DNA from: Epiperipatus broadwayi | Taxonomy: Eukaryota > Onychophora > Udeonychophora > Euonychophora > Peripatidae | NCBI GenBank assembly: GCA_028023455.1 | Contig: JAQFVV010006429.1 | Location: 558,001 to 622,000 of the forward strand | DNA: 64,000 nucleotides | Direction: 5' to 3' | Part shown: positions 38,611 through 52,539 of the stretch, piece after piece | Numbering within the stretch: the first letter of the stretch is position 1 | How the letters are laid out: every line of letters starts with the position of its first letter | Position numbers and translations under genes: made by a program | The notes under the pieces: model-generated | Seen by the model: the letters and a program-made list of their open reading frames with translations, nothing else | The model's database searches: none | Told to the model about the DNA's origin: nothing

Positions 38611-41600
38611 ATGTTCCAATTTAAATATCCCTCACAATATAAGTTAAACTCAATGAAAATTAAGATAGGTGCAATAAATGTTCAGGGATTAAACTCGAAG
38701 AAAAAAATACAAGAAATCAATCACTGGATACAGTAACTCCAACCTACCATATTAGGACTCGTAGAAACGAAAATCTATAACAGATTGCAGATAAATCCAG
38801 CACAACTTATGAGTAAAATGGGTTTCTGCACATGCTCTAGAAACACACTAACGCCCTCAGGTAGAACAGGAATATTTTTAGTCAAAGAAGTCTCTTTACA
38901 ATGTTTAAAATAATATACATAGACGCGAATCTATTAATAACCACATTCAATAATAAAAACTTCTCAATAAATATTATTTTTGTATATATACCACCAGGGC
39001 CAACTGTAATTAACAGAATAATAACTACAATTAACTCAATCCTCTCAAACAATCCCTACCCAACTATTCTTACGGGAGATTTCAACATAAGTTATAAGAA
39101 ATTTATTACGAAATGGATACACCAATTAACATTTCCACTCATGAGTGGAGAAGATTTTCTACCACCTAACTCTATATCTTTTTATAACAATAGACACGGA
39201 ACTTTAATAGATCTAATGTTTTATTCCCCAATGCTGCATCATTCAATAGAAATATCACTTTCCCCAACCCCTTTTTCAGACCATGCAGCGCAGATAATAA
39301 TGCTAAACATAAACACACACCGCAGCACAATAATTAATTTGCAAAAAATGATCAGGATCCTATTACCAGACAATACTATGGAGTCACTTTTTTCAGAAAT
39401 TTATGTAGTGATAAATAAAATAAATCAGCTTGAATTAGACCCAATAGCCAGATACATAGCTTATACTAACGCACTTTCATTTAATATAAACCATATCACC
39501 CAAAAATCAATTCCTCCCTCCAGGCTAATGACATTAGCAGATGAAATATACAAAAGAATCAGTCTGTCTAAACCGGTTCAACATAATCACACAAACATAA
39601 TTAAACTCACCCAGCTCTATAAACAGACTTGCAATAAATTAAAACAATATCTAAGCATAAAAAAGAAAAAAAAATTGCCTAGCACAGCCGCACACATGGA
39701 CACACGGATATATTAGGTGGGTTTTGTGTACCCATCCATAAATAAAGTTCCCATGGTGCTGGAATCGGAAAATAATATTACAGCAGGATTTAACATGATT
39801 GCACCTATATATAACTATTTCAAAACAAAGCTAACTAAGCATGCACAATTCACACCCACAGAAGATTATTTTGGAACAACTAAAGATGAGATGCCATTTA
39901 AAATCGAGGGCTTTAAGGTAGTGTTAGAATCAATCCCACCCACATGTCATCCAGGACCTCCAGGCATTCCACAGTTTGTACTTGCACATCTTAGCCAAAT
40001 TACAAATACATACCGGTGTCATTTGGCAAATCAAATATCACAAAAAATTTATAGCATACAGGGATTATTCAACATATCAATGGTACCATTTATGAAAAAA
40101 CAAGAAACTATTACCAAGATCACCAACTTAAGACCCATCTCAATGGAGCCTTTAGGAATTAAACTGCTAGAAAAAGTAATAAAGGTGAAAATTGAACCAT
40201 TTATACTGACAAAAATATCACAACATCAGTATGCAAAGAAAGGCTCATCCACAGGTCAGGCAGCACTAATCTTTAAAACTATAATTAACTCAGTAATTAA
40301 GAAGAAAAAATATGCTCCAATTGCAGTACAACTAGATTTTTGAAAGTGCTTTTGACTCTGTACCAATAAAAATCTTACTAAACCAACTAAAAGAAACACA
40401 AATACCACGATCAATATTATATGCAATAGCCAACCTACTTTTAAACAGAGAAGTACATATCACACTTAATGGAAGAACATCATCATCATTCTATCCCACT
40501 CAATTAATACCACAAGGGTCACCACTGAGTATACTACTGTTCGCCTTCTACATAAACCCCTTATTGGAAGAAATTGAAAAAAAAATACAGGGAGTGTTAA
40601 TACCAAATACAAAAAGATACATTCCTTGTATAGCTTATATGGATGATATCACAATATTCTTAACATCTAAAAAGCAACTACAAGCACTACAAAACATCAT
40701 AGAAGAATATACAAAAAAATTCAAACTTAAAATCAATATCAAAAAGTCAGCTGCTTGGACAATTTTTACAGGGAAAGTAAACAAACAAATTTATCAAGGA
40801 AAGCCCAGCAGTTTTCTAGATTTTCCATTTTATCTGGGAATGAATCAAATGAGAATAACAATACAAAACAAACTCAAAATGGATGCAGAAAGAATCACAG
40901 AATCATTATCCAGATCATATCTATCCATATACGCAAAAATATCATTATTCAATCAATTCATAATGTCAAAAATAAGCTACTATCTGCCAATAATCAGTTT
41001 CACAAAACCAGTTATAGCCTTAATTAATTCATTTTGTAGCAAACTACTATGAAACAGGAAAGTAGTTGCCATTTCAATAAAGCAACTTAACCAACCAACA
41101 AATTGGAATGGTCTGGGACTTCACTCAATATCAATGTTTCAGACACAAAAAACAATAAATCTGCTAATAGCCATAGTCAAAAGATTTCCAGATATTGAAC
41201 CCATATTGGAGATCACACCCACAGATCGTCCACCACCTACAAACAATTATATCTTTACATTGCTTGAAAGCATTGAGAGCATCAAAAACAAAGTAACACT
41301 GAAAAGTCCAATAAAATATACATATTGGAAAATACATGATTTCCTAACACAAAAACAATCTGAGAATAACCAAATATCTGTATTGGGAATTGATAACAGC
41401 CAATTACTTAAAAATTTAGGAAATAGTACCTGGAACCAAAATTTTACGATTTCATAATTAAAGTCAATTTGAAAGCACTACCTACAAGTCTTTTTAGTAG
41501 ATACAGAAGATTCTATATAAATATAGATCCCTTGTGTATGCTGTGTCACAGGGATGAGGAAACACATGACCATTTCATACATAATTGTTCAGGACTTGAA

Positions 41601-41888
41601 AAAGTAAAACAAATGATGGTTGGTGGATATAGGAAAAATGGAACCACAATAAATGAGATTCTACAAACACTCAAAAATAATGGAATACCCACCATAAGGG
41701 TATACACTTTCAGCCTATATGCATTCTGGTGTACCAGATGCACTTTTACTCTGGGCAACAACACGAGAAGGCACCCTAACACCTATAGGAACAAATTGCA
41801 AAAAATTAAAGAAAGAGACAGCATTATTGCACCACCTGATATCTTTACAGCAACGTGGTCTCTTTTTAAAATTCAGGCCACTCTATAA
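38611..41888 (+). pseudogene. LINE ORF2, endonuclease and reverse transcriptase, broken by stops and frameshifts
   Basis: Endonuclease: MKIKIGAINVQGLNS (from 38653), LGLVETKI (about 38752-38775), TGDFN (about 39072-39086) and SDH (39286-39294). Reverse transcriptase: LRPISMEPLGIKLLEK (about 40130-40175), motif A QLDF-SAFDSVP (about 40327-40362, split by a frameshift), motif B PQGSPLS (40510-40530) and YMDD (40637-40648). C-terminal finger CMLCHRDEETHDHFIHNC is at 41535-41588. Lesions: TAA 38734-38736, frameshift near 38900, TAG 39714-39716, +1 frameshift in the T5 run 40337-40341, TGA 41050-41052 (a Trp codon would fit), frameshift near 41440-41460. About 1090 codons overall, normal for a LINE ORF2. 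Catalytic residues survive but no continuous protein is possible. ATG 38611 and 38653 are alternative starts. Confidence 0.85.
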
Positions 41889-42203
41889 TAAAGGATATAA
41901 TAGAAAAGGACAAAGGCAAAAATGAAATTCAGTGTTGCAAGAACATGAAAAAATTACTGAAACCATGATCATTGATTTATATTGTACATAAACTTGGATA
42001 ATAAATATTTCATAAAGTGTGAAAAAATCAAAAACATTGTGAAATCCACTATCTAAGTTCTAAAAAGTCAATTTTTAAGTGCAAAGAGACTCTAATCAAA
42101 TATACAGACTGTAATTTAATAATGGTGTAAACCTATGTATAATACTATGTATAATCAACAACCAATGCAACCACTTGTTTTTGAATATAGTTATCTTTAA
42201 CAC

Positions 42204-42356
<153 letters not shown>

Positions 42357-44225
42357 GAATAGGTAAATAGTGGTGTGTATAGTTGTGCCCAGCAAAAAAA
42401 ACATGGATTATAAGAACTAAATTAAATCTTTAGTTTTATAAGAAAATTAAAACAATAAATTCAAATTTTACATTTTTCCAGTTCTTCTTTTTTATATTAA
42501 CTATAACTGTCATATATTTTATTAATATTTTAAGCTTAATATTTCAGCAATAGTTTAATTTTATTTTTTATATCAAACGTCAGATATTAGTTCACACCCA
42601 TTTTATCATATTATTTTATAGTAAATATTGGATCTATCTTCACATATTCCATTTTAAATATTTTTTTTATATATTTAACAACACATATCATTTTCTATCG
42701 GAAAACACCTCTGAACTATGCAAAATTTACCTCTCAGCCTTTAAATAATAATATCACATTATTATTATTTAAGCGAAGACTAAACTTGCTTCATAAATAG
42801 AGAAAATATTGATAATATGTAGCTTTTAAAGTTTTCATTATTTGTTCCATGTATAAAAAATTATTAGTATTTATTTTTAATTATTACATTTTAGTATTGA
42901 AATTTTCATCATCATCATTATTATTATTATTATTATTATTATCATCATCATCATTATTATTATTATTAAAAATAGTACATTTAATAGTAGAAAGATGAAT
43001 CTCTTTTCTGAAAGGTTTTCTATCTTAAGAGAAAAAAACATTTGATTATCTTTTTTATAAAATAAAAACATGCAAATGTGAAAATAATTAACTATAAGTA
43101 AATATTTAAAGTGAAGAAATATACTTTTAATCATGTAGCATTTGTTCTTTTAATGGACTTAGTCTTTCAAATTGGAGATCATAATATAATATTAAATAAA
43201 TTTGTGGATATTATTTCCTTCATAAGAATAGATGACATTACTTCCAACAAGTAATATACTCATCTCATAGAAATTAATAATTATTTTCAGGCGGAGGCAG
43301 ATATATTTCTTTTATGTAGGGCTATACGTATTTGGAATTTAAAATGTTATGCCAATCTATATATTTAATGTCTGTAAAAACATTACCCGATAATATATAC
43401 ATATATATTTGAATGAAAATACATTTAATTTAATTTAATAATGACGATATGGTATCAACAAAGTTATTTCTCTTTTATTTTTTTAATTTCATTTTAATAA
43501 ATAGAAATTATTCTTTTTTGAAAATTATTTTAGTACATGCAAATTTTAGTTTGAGATTGTTATTACGTTTTTGTTTCTTTCAATTGTTTTTGTAAAGTAG
43601 ATAAAATAATTAACTTAACTTTTCAAGACAAACCTATAGTTAATTATATTTACATCTTTAAACTATGTCTTTCTCATCCAGTTTGTTATATAAATTTTAA
43701 TAATTAGAAAAAGTAGTCAAAATCATATAAAACCAAGTTAGACAAAATAGTATTGTATAACTAATAATATTCTTTTTTTTTACATTTATAAATTTTATTA
43801 GGTCAATTAAAAAATTATTACCATTAATACATATATATATATATGGTAGCTTTATAATGCATTAACAATTATAAAAGATAATTTATTGTGTTTTAATAAA
43901 ATCATAATTAATTATTAGTAGTAAATGTCTTATTAAGTAACAATAATCTTACCGCAATCATTTATTATAAAATGACAAATTACTACTAAAATATTATCTA
44001 CTTTATGGAGAAATAAAATTACTTTTAAGTGAAAAACGATGTTTTTAAATATAATATGCTTAATATTTAATAAGGCTACTAAATTTCTAATAGGCCAAAA
44101 TAGCAACAATCTAATGGATCCAAGAATTAAATTTAAAATTTAAAAATAATAATTATATGAAATAACAGATTAAAAGTTTTGTTACTATTTAATTATATTT
44201 TATATATGTTAGTGTGTGTATATAT
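42357..44225. other. A+T-rich spacer with a small TTA/TCA microsatellite
   Basis: A TCA/TTA microsatellite lies at 42907-42968. Nothing else recognised. Confidence 0.5.
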
Positions 44226-44231
44226 ATATAT

Positions 44232-47120
44232 ACACTACCATCATCATTGTAAATCATTATCAATTATCAACACACTTCAGAATGACGCTCTCTCTAAGTT
44301 TAATCCACCATCTCTGATTTCTAGCCTCTATTCTCCAAGTCACTGCACAATTCCTTATTTCATCCATCCATCTCACATGTGGTCTCTTTTTGAGTCTTTT
44401 ACAAACTCTTGAAATCCAGTTTAAAATTTTAACTGTCCATTTATTATCTTTTCTTCTAGCAATATATATATATATATCATGATTCCATTTAAATTATTTA
44501 ATTCTTTTAATGATATCAGTAACATCTATTTGTTGTCTTACTCATGTATTTCATTTTCAATATGTTCTTGTTACTCGTTCTCGTAACATGCATCCCTCCA
44601 TACATCTTTGATTGGTCTGAAGTTTCTGTATTGCTCTTCTGTTAAATATCCAAGTCTTAGATCAATAAGTAAATACTGGAAAAACAAACTGAAACCCAAA
44701 GGCATATTTTCTTTTAATATTAAGTTATTTCTATCAAATCTACTCCAACCAAGTTTAATTCTATAAATTAATATCATCCATTGTGTTTCCATCTGTAATA
44801 GTAATTTGATGAAAGTATTTGTATTATTACCATTTTCTAACTTAATATTATCAATCTTTATTTTTATCTTTTGAGAAAATCCATTGGGCATTACCTTAGT
44901 CTTTTTAACTCTTACCTTTAGTTCTACTTCCTTACTTTTATCTGATAACTCTTGCAACATATTCTGAAGCTCTAAAGCTCTATTTTTAAAAATAATTATA
45001 TCATCTGCAAAATCAAATTACTTAAATAATCTCCATTTATTTTTATTCCTTTTGCTTCCCATTTTAATCCACAAAATACTTCTTGCAGCACTGCTGTAAA
45101 ATGTTTTGGATATATAAAGACACCATATCATACACCATTCTCAATGTTAATCTCTCTGTGATATTATATAATCTAATTGTTGATGTGGCCTACTTATAAA
45201 TAGTATTCAGAATATGACATTAGTTTGGGTATATATCTTGATGATTCGATGTTTTAATCACTGAAGAAATGCTTATAAAATAAAATACCTTTTTATAATC
45301 TAAAAATTAAAAGCATAATGGCAACTCATACTCATTGGTTTTTTATACAACTTCTTTCAATACTTGAATATGATCTACTGTACTAAAATCACTTTTAAAT
45401 CCAACTTGTTCCTTTAGTTAGTTGAAATCCAAAGTTCTCTGTAGACAAATTGTAATTATCTTGATAAAAATTTTGTATAAAACTGATAAAAGACTTATAG
45501 ACTTGTAAATTTTATTATCTTCTTTATCATCTTTCTTTAAATATTTGTATTACTATTGCATTTTTCCAATCATCTGGTACATATTTATTATTTAGATCAT
45601 TTGGTATATAACTTTGCAATTTTTTTTTTCTATTTCTTCACCTGCTTCTTTTAAGATATTGATTACAATTCCACCATTACCTGGAGCTTTTCTCTTCTTT
45701 ATATGTTTAATTGTGTGTCTCACTTCTTCATTTAAAATCCTAAACAATCCAGAAGATATAGTAGTTGTAGGAGATACTTTGTCTTGTTCTTTATTTCTAT
45801 ATAATTCTCTTTTATGCATTTCATGATGATATCTCTCTTTTTAGTAATATTTCCATCCTCTTTTCTTATTGCAAAAATAAGTTGTCTATCAAAACCAAGA
45901 TGTTGTTTTACACTCAAGATTTTTATTGTTTTGTATACCTTTCCTTGATAGTTTACAATTATATTTTCATATATCATTATCAACTCTTTTTTGCATCATT
46001 TTACAAAATTTGAGGTATACAATCCTTCTTAATGCATCACTTTTATATATTTTCATAATACTTATTTTATTTATAAATTTTCTAGTCTCAGATAGAAATA
46101 TTATTGGTCAACTGCTGCCTTTTCTACCAGCTGTCTTTATTGCCATTTTAAAAGTGTATATTTTTCTATTGATTTCATTCAAATTCGAATCACATTCAAA
46201 ATCTAGTAATATTTGAAACAATATGAAAATTCTAAATTAAATTCATTAGGTTGTTTCTGAAGATTAAGAATATTGTCTATGAATATCGTTTTTCTTAATT
46301 TTTATTTCTATATTTCTGCATTAACATGTAACTTACATCACATTCATTGATGAATACTTCCTGTGTTGAATTTATTAAGAATATTACAATCTTAAAATAT
46401 GTATTCTCTCTTAGTCACAATATAATCCAATTCTGCTGTACCTTCATTTGGATGCATTCATATTCATTTCTGTTTAACATTTTCTTCACAAAAATAATTA
46501 ATATTATAAAGTTTTTTTTCCTACAAACTCCATAAGTTTCTATCACCCTAAGCACATTTATCTACAACATTTTCATCTTTTAATTATATACCAATTCTAG
46601 CATTAAAATCTTCCATAACCATTTAAAAATATTATTTGGTCTGTTGAAAAGCCTTTTATATATGCATATAAAAATTCTTTACTATTTCATCACTATAAAT
46701 ACTTGTTGAGGCAAAAATCTGAATTATCTGCATTTTGGTATCTTCCATTAAGTTGAATACCTAATCTTGGCATTCTGTCTAATATCCCATAAATCTCCAC
46801 AATATTGTTCTTTTACTTTTTATTTACAATAAATCCTACTTCACTTGTATTTCCAATATTTGTAACTTTGTAATACAGTACATGTCCATTTTTTAAATCA
46901 CTTGTCTCTTCATTTTTTTTCTAACTTCACAATGTCCAATAAAGCCCAATAACATCCCCATTTTCTCCAAATCATGCAATCTTCCTTTAGTTGAAAGTGA
47001 TATGCAATTTTAAGTACCTAAATGAAAGTCATTATCAAATGTAAGTTTGTGTCAACAATAAGGAATTCTGAGAAACCCTCTGCTTTGGGCCACCAATTGT
47101 TGCCTTGGGTAGTACTTTAC
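44232..47120 (-). pseudogene. Decayed LINE (endonuclease/reverse transcriptase), minus strand
   Basis: Read on the minus strand from 47.1 kb down, the order matches the 19-22 kb element. STKGRLHDLEKMGM is at the endonuclease start (about 47000-46960); GNTSEVGFIVNKK (about 46865-46825) and the strand RLGIQLNGRYQ follow; MVMEDFNARIGI (about 46625-46590) holds the catalytic DFN; then TAELDYIVTKREC (about 46450-46410). In the reverse transcriptase, KKRKAPGNGGIVINILKEAG lies at about 45710-45640, EQVGFKSDFSTVDHIQ near 45420-45350, and FADDII (45015-44993) retains both catalytic Asp. NNLILKENMPLG and, at the C-terminus, KKRPHVRWMDEIRN (about 44400-44350) follow. It ends with a GATGATGG tail. Numerous stops and frame changes; four frames of 75-129 codons survive. 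Confidence 0.8.
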
Positions 47121-47520
47121 AGTTTCCTGGGAAAAAAAGCCATGGTTTATTTTTGTCTGTTATGGTTATAAATATCTATTAAAAAGTTTTTATTCACACA
47201 CATATTTACTCTGCCATCATGAAAACTTAACTGATATAATTTTATTAAGAGCTACCAGACAAATGAAAAGAAAGACTACAGTTTTTGATCTTAACCTCGA
47301 AAGTAAAGAGCCAATAAACTCACCCTACTGGCTAATGTGTGTTAGTGAAAAGCCCATCTATACTCTTATACTCTATGAATATTCACTTCATAATAATAGC
47401 TTCAATGACATGAACATATGGAGTCAACATTAGGGATTTCCCTGTTTGGTACCTTTAATGCCTCCAATACGAATCAAAGGGCCTCCTTTCAATTACAAGT
47501 AAACTTCTTTCTGAAGTCAT
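47121..47520 (-). other. Probable 5-prime leader of the minus-strand LINE
   Basis: This block is richer in G and C than its flanks and lies just upstream of the endonuclease reading. On the minus strand it runs from about AAGTTTACTTGTAATTGAAAG to the first endonuclease codons. No independent evidence fixes its 5-prime end. Confidence 0.35.
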
Positions 47521-48005
47521 GTGTGTGTATATATATTATTAGCACATTTCTAATTGTAGACTGAAAAAAAAAGGTAAAGATAAGTTGAATCATTATACAT
47601 CCATTTTTTAATTTTAAATACAATCACATGTAGCATATGATAGTCCCCAAAACTGGTCATTAAGAATCTCACAATTTATATTTCATTTTTTGCAGAGCAA
47701 ATGTTTTCTAAAATGTTTTCAATATTTTACTTAATAATATTTCTTCATTGTAATACATTCTTAGTCACATTTCTCTTTATCATTATACTTCATTTAATAC
47801 ATCTTGAGATAATTTTTACACTATACACATAGTATAATTTACATTTCATTATTGAAATGCTGAATATGGAAACTTATAATAATAAAAAAACATACTAATT
47901 AAATTTTTGATTTTTTTTAGAGTATTATTAAGAGGGTCCTTATATTTATTTTCTTCACTCTTTTTATGTTGATCATGTACACATTTGCAAGACACAACAC
48001 ACACA

Positions 48006-48036
<31 letters not shown>

Positions 48037-48041
48037 GTGTG

Positions 48042-48072
<31 letters not shown>

Positions 48073-49111
48073 ATATATATATTAAAACAAAGATTTTCAC
48101 TGGCAACAAATTTATATGTATGTAATTAACAGTACTATTTTATTAATGTTTTGGCTAGTTGATATGTGCAATCTTTATGCAACAGATGGCAAGTATAATT
48201 AAACTCTATTAGTACAATAATATTATGAATAACACAGAATTATTTGGATGATATATTTTCTTAAAACCATTTCATCACATATTGTTGAAATGAAAGAGTA
48301 AGGACATCTGAAAATGAAATGCTTTGATATTGATAAATATTGAAATAATAAAGAAAAAAATACAAAGATGGACTAATTGATGAATGCTGGTTCAGTGTGA
48401 AATATGTATCTGGTAGACATTTGTCTTTTTCATATGTCTTTATTATTTATAGATCAAAAATGTGTTATTCAGTAGAAAGTGCAAATATGGCATACAAGAT
48501 ATTATACATGAAAAAAGGAGATAAAGTTGAGATATTCCATGTGTCTATATGAATCCAGATACATTAATATTTAACAAAGAAGTTAAAATTATTTCTGGTT
48601 AGAGATAATCTTTAGTTTAATGAATGATTAAAAATAATATTTAGCATATTTATCTGCCACAATTGTTAACTTACTAATATATAAATAAATAAATAAATAA
48701 TAAATAAATAAATAAAAACTATAGCCAGCTTATGGCAATGACTGCCATCCAGAATAGATAGCATTTTACAGTTACAATTTAAGCATTAAAATAATTAATC
48801 TCATTTAAGTTTTATGGTATTAATCTTCTCACATAAATGACCAACATTTAATAATTTATATATACAATTATATTATTTATTTAATAAATTATCCATCTTA
48901 TTTATAAAATATGCATCTTTGATTTTTTCTTTCCTCAAATTATTTTTTTAAATGCAAAATAAAAATATTGTTGCTGAACATTCATTTATTTGCAATAAAA
49001 GGTTTTTTTTTAACATTTTTATTTAGCATGTAAAAAATGATATTCAAGAAAAGTATGATCCAAGAGGCATATTTTATAAATATAATGGATAATGTATTAC
49101 ATAAACATGTA

Positions 49112-49149
<38 letters not shown>

Positions 49150-49152
49150 TTA

Positions 49153-49187
<35 letters not shown>

Positions 49188-52100
49188 TGGAAGTTGACCA
49201 GTCATAAGGGAAAATTTGAAACTTTGTTTTTTTTTTTTTAAATTGTAATTATAAAATACTACTCAGAATGGAACTTATGCCACAAACAGGTTATAATTTT
49301 TATTTATTCAAGTAGATGGTATTTTAAAAATTGTAGAGTTTATTCCAGTGTTTATATATATTATACATTGAACAAATCAGTTGTAGAATAAACATAAGAA
49401 AGGAAGAACATAATTTTGGCAGTTAGAAACCAATCTACTTTATTTATTCACACATTAAATTAACTAACCATGGCATCAATTTTAATAAAACACATATTCT
49501 GGCAAAACTTGAACAATATGACCATTGACTGGTATGAGAAGCTATAGACATTTTTAAAAGACAGATGAGCATAAATGAAAAATGTAGATTAAAGAAATTT
49601 AACTATATTTGAAAAATCAATTGGATGATAACATATTTTTTAAACTTCTCAACCAATAAAATTTGAGAATAAGAAAAAAAATAAAAGAAAAATAATGATT
49701 TTAAATCTCACCCAACACATTCTTATTGTTTAAGAATGAAGAAGCTATGAGGAAAGTACTTGTTATTGTACTGAAACATCAGCTATTTATCTATTGTATT
49801 TTTATTACATGCAAGCACCCAGAAATAATACTAGGAATTCATCATTTATCTGTGAGATATTAAAATATATATATGTGTCAATTTAATTCCTAAAAAAATG
49901 TGCAGGGTTGTTTGTGAATTAATTGTATCAAAATCATGTGTTACATGTTTAAACTAATACATGTGTAAATTTTATAATAATAGTGTCATCTCTAGTTATA
50001 TGTTGAAAAGGTAATAGAAACAGGGTACAATTTTGGTATAAAAATAAGTGATCAAAATTTTGAGCATTTTCTTAATATTATATTTTGTATGAAAACAGTA
50101 AAAAGTACTAATAATGTGTTGACTCTGTTAAAAGTGCATGTGGTCAAGATGCTGTAAAAACCAGAGTATGTTAAATGGCAAAAGCAATTCAAAGATTGAT
50201 GAGAAGATATGATGAAAGAACATAAAAATGCATTGGAATTATGGAAAGGTTAATCTTTCAAATTATTAGTTGACAAAGACTACAAGAATAGTCAAAAGTG
50301 CTCCTAAGTGACAATTATAATTTTTGTACTTTTCAAAATTTTTGATTACCGTATTTACTAATATTTAATTATAAAACTCCATATATATTAATGGTGACTA
50401 CAAAGTGGACCATGGGATACAGTATAGAGCAAATGGAAATCATCTAAATTGATGAGCAAAAACAAAAAATGAACATTGGATGCATTATAAATGATTTATA
50501 AGTTATAATATGGCTTCACTAACAATAATGATTAAAAATCTTCAGTCATTCTTTGTGACTGCAATTTATCTAACCAATGCAAATTTAGGACATCTTATAA
50601 AAACAATCATCAAATTTTTATACAATTCTAAGGCAATATGTAATTTGCTTATACAGAATATTTTTTAAACATTACAAGCATAATGCTAAACTAGTCAATA
50701 ATTAATTAAAATTACCCCAAATCCAAAATTCAATTTGACTAGCCAAGAAAAAACAAAATCAAAAACATAACTAAAGGTTTCACTGCTACAAGCAGGTCTT
50801 TCAAGTGTAAAGAACTACAGAACAATACCATATTTATATTAAACATTAACAACATATCCATTTACTTCCCATCCACTTTTAATATTAAAAGAACTTTTAA
50901 ATAAGTTAATTTCTTCAGAATAATAAAAACTTTTTAATTCTTCTGTATACATATAATTGAATATATATATATATATATATAGAATAATATAAAACTTTTT
51001 ATATTCTTCTGTATACATATAATTGAAGGGATTTGTTGGAAAAGTAACAAGATTAAAATCTGTCCATTAAAGTTTGAGAAATTGCTATCTTAATATAAAC
51101 CAAGCACTGATATTATAAATGTGTGGGAGATTATGATCTGGCCCAACTGAAGAATGATGGTTCTGTGTGAAATACATAAATTATACCTTTTTTGCTTGTG
51201 TGTGGACATGTATATTTGTTGCTGAGACGTAGTAGAGGGTAAATAGGTAAAAAATTCTGAGTTGAACTCCCTCTAATTACATAAATTTTTATCTGCATAT
51301 GCATATTTAAATAATAAAAGTTCTAGAATAATAAACATATTACAAGAATTCTGAGTTAATTATGACAATGATTGTGACCATGACAAAACACACATATAAC
51401 AAAATTTTGTCTATTCTAATATTGAATAACCTTACTGGAACAACTTAAAATAATGATTAATGCATTAGTTATTTACAAGTAATAATAAAGAATAGTCTGA
51501 TAAGCACAACAGTATTTACAAAAAGATATTCCAATAAATAGACAAATTGAATCAAATTTACAATGATATACAAATAGTTTATATAATGCTTCTATATAAG
51601 CACACATATGTGCTTCCATATTGAAACATAATATTTCAATCATTTATAAGTCAAAAAATATCAAACTTTTTTAATAAACAATAATAAACAATTCTAGATA
51701 TACATGTATGCGTATAGGCAAGCACACACATTACATGTCAATAATATATTAATTCGATCTATAGATGGTTAACAACAAATCATTAAATTTGGAAAAAAAA
51801 GAAAATTGAGTAAAGAATATCACAATGTCAGTTATTAGCTTGGTACAATAATTTTAATAATAAAAGTGATTTTTATTTAGTGAGGTATCCTAAAATGTCT
51901 TCATTTCAGTCTTTATAAATAACAAAGAGTATCAGTTTAGCAAACAATCTAGAACATTTTTGAAAGCAGGGAATGTTTTCTTAACCATTATTGACAAAGA
52001 CAAGCAATAAAACAATTACATAGCATGCTGAAAATTAATAACAAAATGTTCCTATAATTTTATCCAGTCAAAAAAAACTTACAAATTTCATCAAAAAATT

Positions 52101-52484
52101 AAAACAAAATAAAGAGTTTCTATGTTACTATAATTAGAAAACAAATTAAAAAATAAAATATGACATAAACTTACACAACAAAATAAATTATTAAATTGAC
52201 ATAAAATTATTAACATTGTGTCAAAGAATTTATATTTTATTATAAAAAGAAAATATATTAATAAATAATAGTTATTTTTATATTAAACACTTTTATTGAA
52301 TATGTGTTGGGGTTTTTAGATTTTTTATGTTTAAATAAAGACATGGGGGTCTAGAAAGTTATTAAGTCAATCCCTTGTTAATTAATTTCTGTAGCCACCA
52401 TGCTTTTATTACAAGTTAAATCTAAGAATCCCAATTGTGATAACATGTAAAACTAAATCATAAATTAAATTGATCTGACACTTT

Positions 52485-52489
<5 letters not shown>
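47521..52489. other. A+T-rich spacer with small repeats
   Basis: TA runs lie at 48006-48082 (flanked by inverted ACACAC/GTGTGT blocks), 49116-49145 and 49157-49184. An AAAT run is at 48680-48716. GATGAATGCTGGTTCAGTGTGAAATA at about 48380 resembles GAAGAATGATGGTTCTGTGTGAAATA at about 51150, suggesting one dispersed repeat. No gene recognised. Confidence 0.5.
50918..51027. repeat. Imperfect direct duplication around a TA run, period about 63 bp
   Basis: AGAATAATA...AACTTTTTA.ATTCTTCTGTATACATATAATTGAA occurs at 50918-50962 and 50981-51027, separated by a short TA run. Confidence 0.8.

Positions 52490-52527
<38 letters not shown>
52490..52527. repeat. TA microsatellite
   Basis: About 38 bases of TA immediately upstream of a Penelope-like fragment, possibly marking its truncation point. 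Confidence 0.9.
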
Positions 52528-52533
<6 letters not shown>

Positions 52534-52539
52534 TAAGTT

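Larger units (their letters stand above)
36790..42203 (+). mobile_element. Two-ORF non-LTR retrotransposon, nearly complete
   Basis: The element has a leader, ORF1 with a CCHC zinc knuckle, ORF2 with an apurinic-type endonuclease, a reverse transcriptase and a C-terminal zinc finger, a 3-prime untranslated part of about 300 bases, and a TAA tail. It carries far fewer lesions than any other element here, so it is the youngest large insertion in the window. The 5-prime edge is not certain; I place it after the tRNA-like unit. Clade not assigned: ORF1 with one knuckle, an APE-type endonuclease and a C-terminal CCHC finger is compatible with several LINE groups. The coding strand is A- and C-rich and G-poor. 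Confidence 0.8.

Noticed and set aside
41546-41782. 78-codon minus-strand frame
   Set aside because: Shadow of the LINE ORF2 C-terminus on the other strand, where the zinc finger and frame are convincing.
49440-49680. Possible GIY-YIG endonuclease tail (EAIDIFKRQMSINEKC)
   Set aside because: The EA-I-I spacing resembles the Penelope-like helix, but no core or upstream motif supports it.
50100-50340. Possible transposase-like reading (AKAIQRLMRRYDERT)
   Set aside because: One short segment without catalytic residues or terminal repeats.
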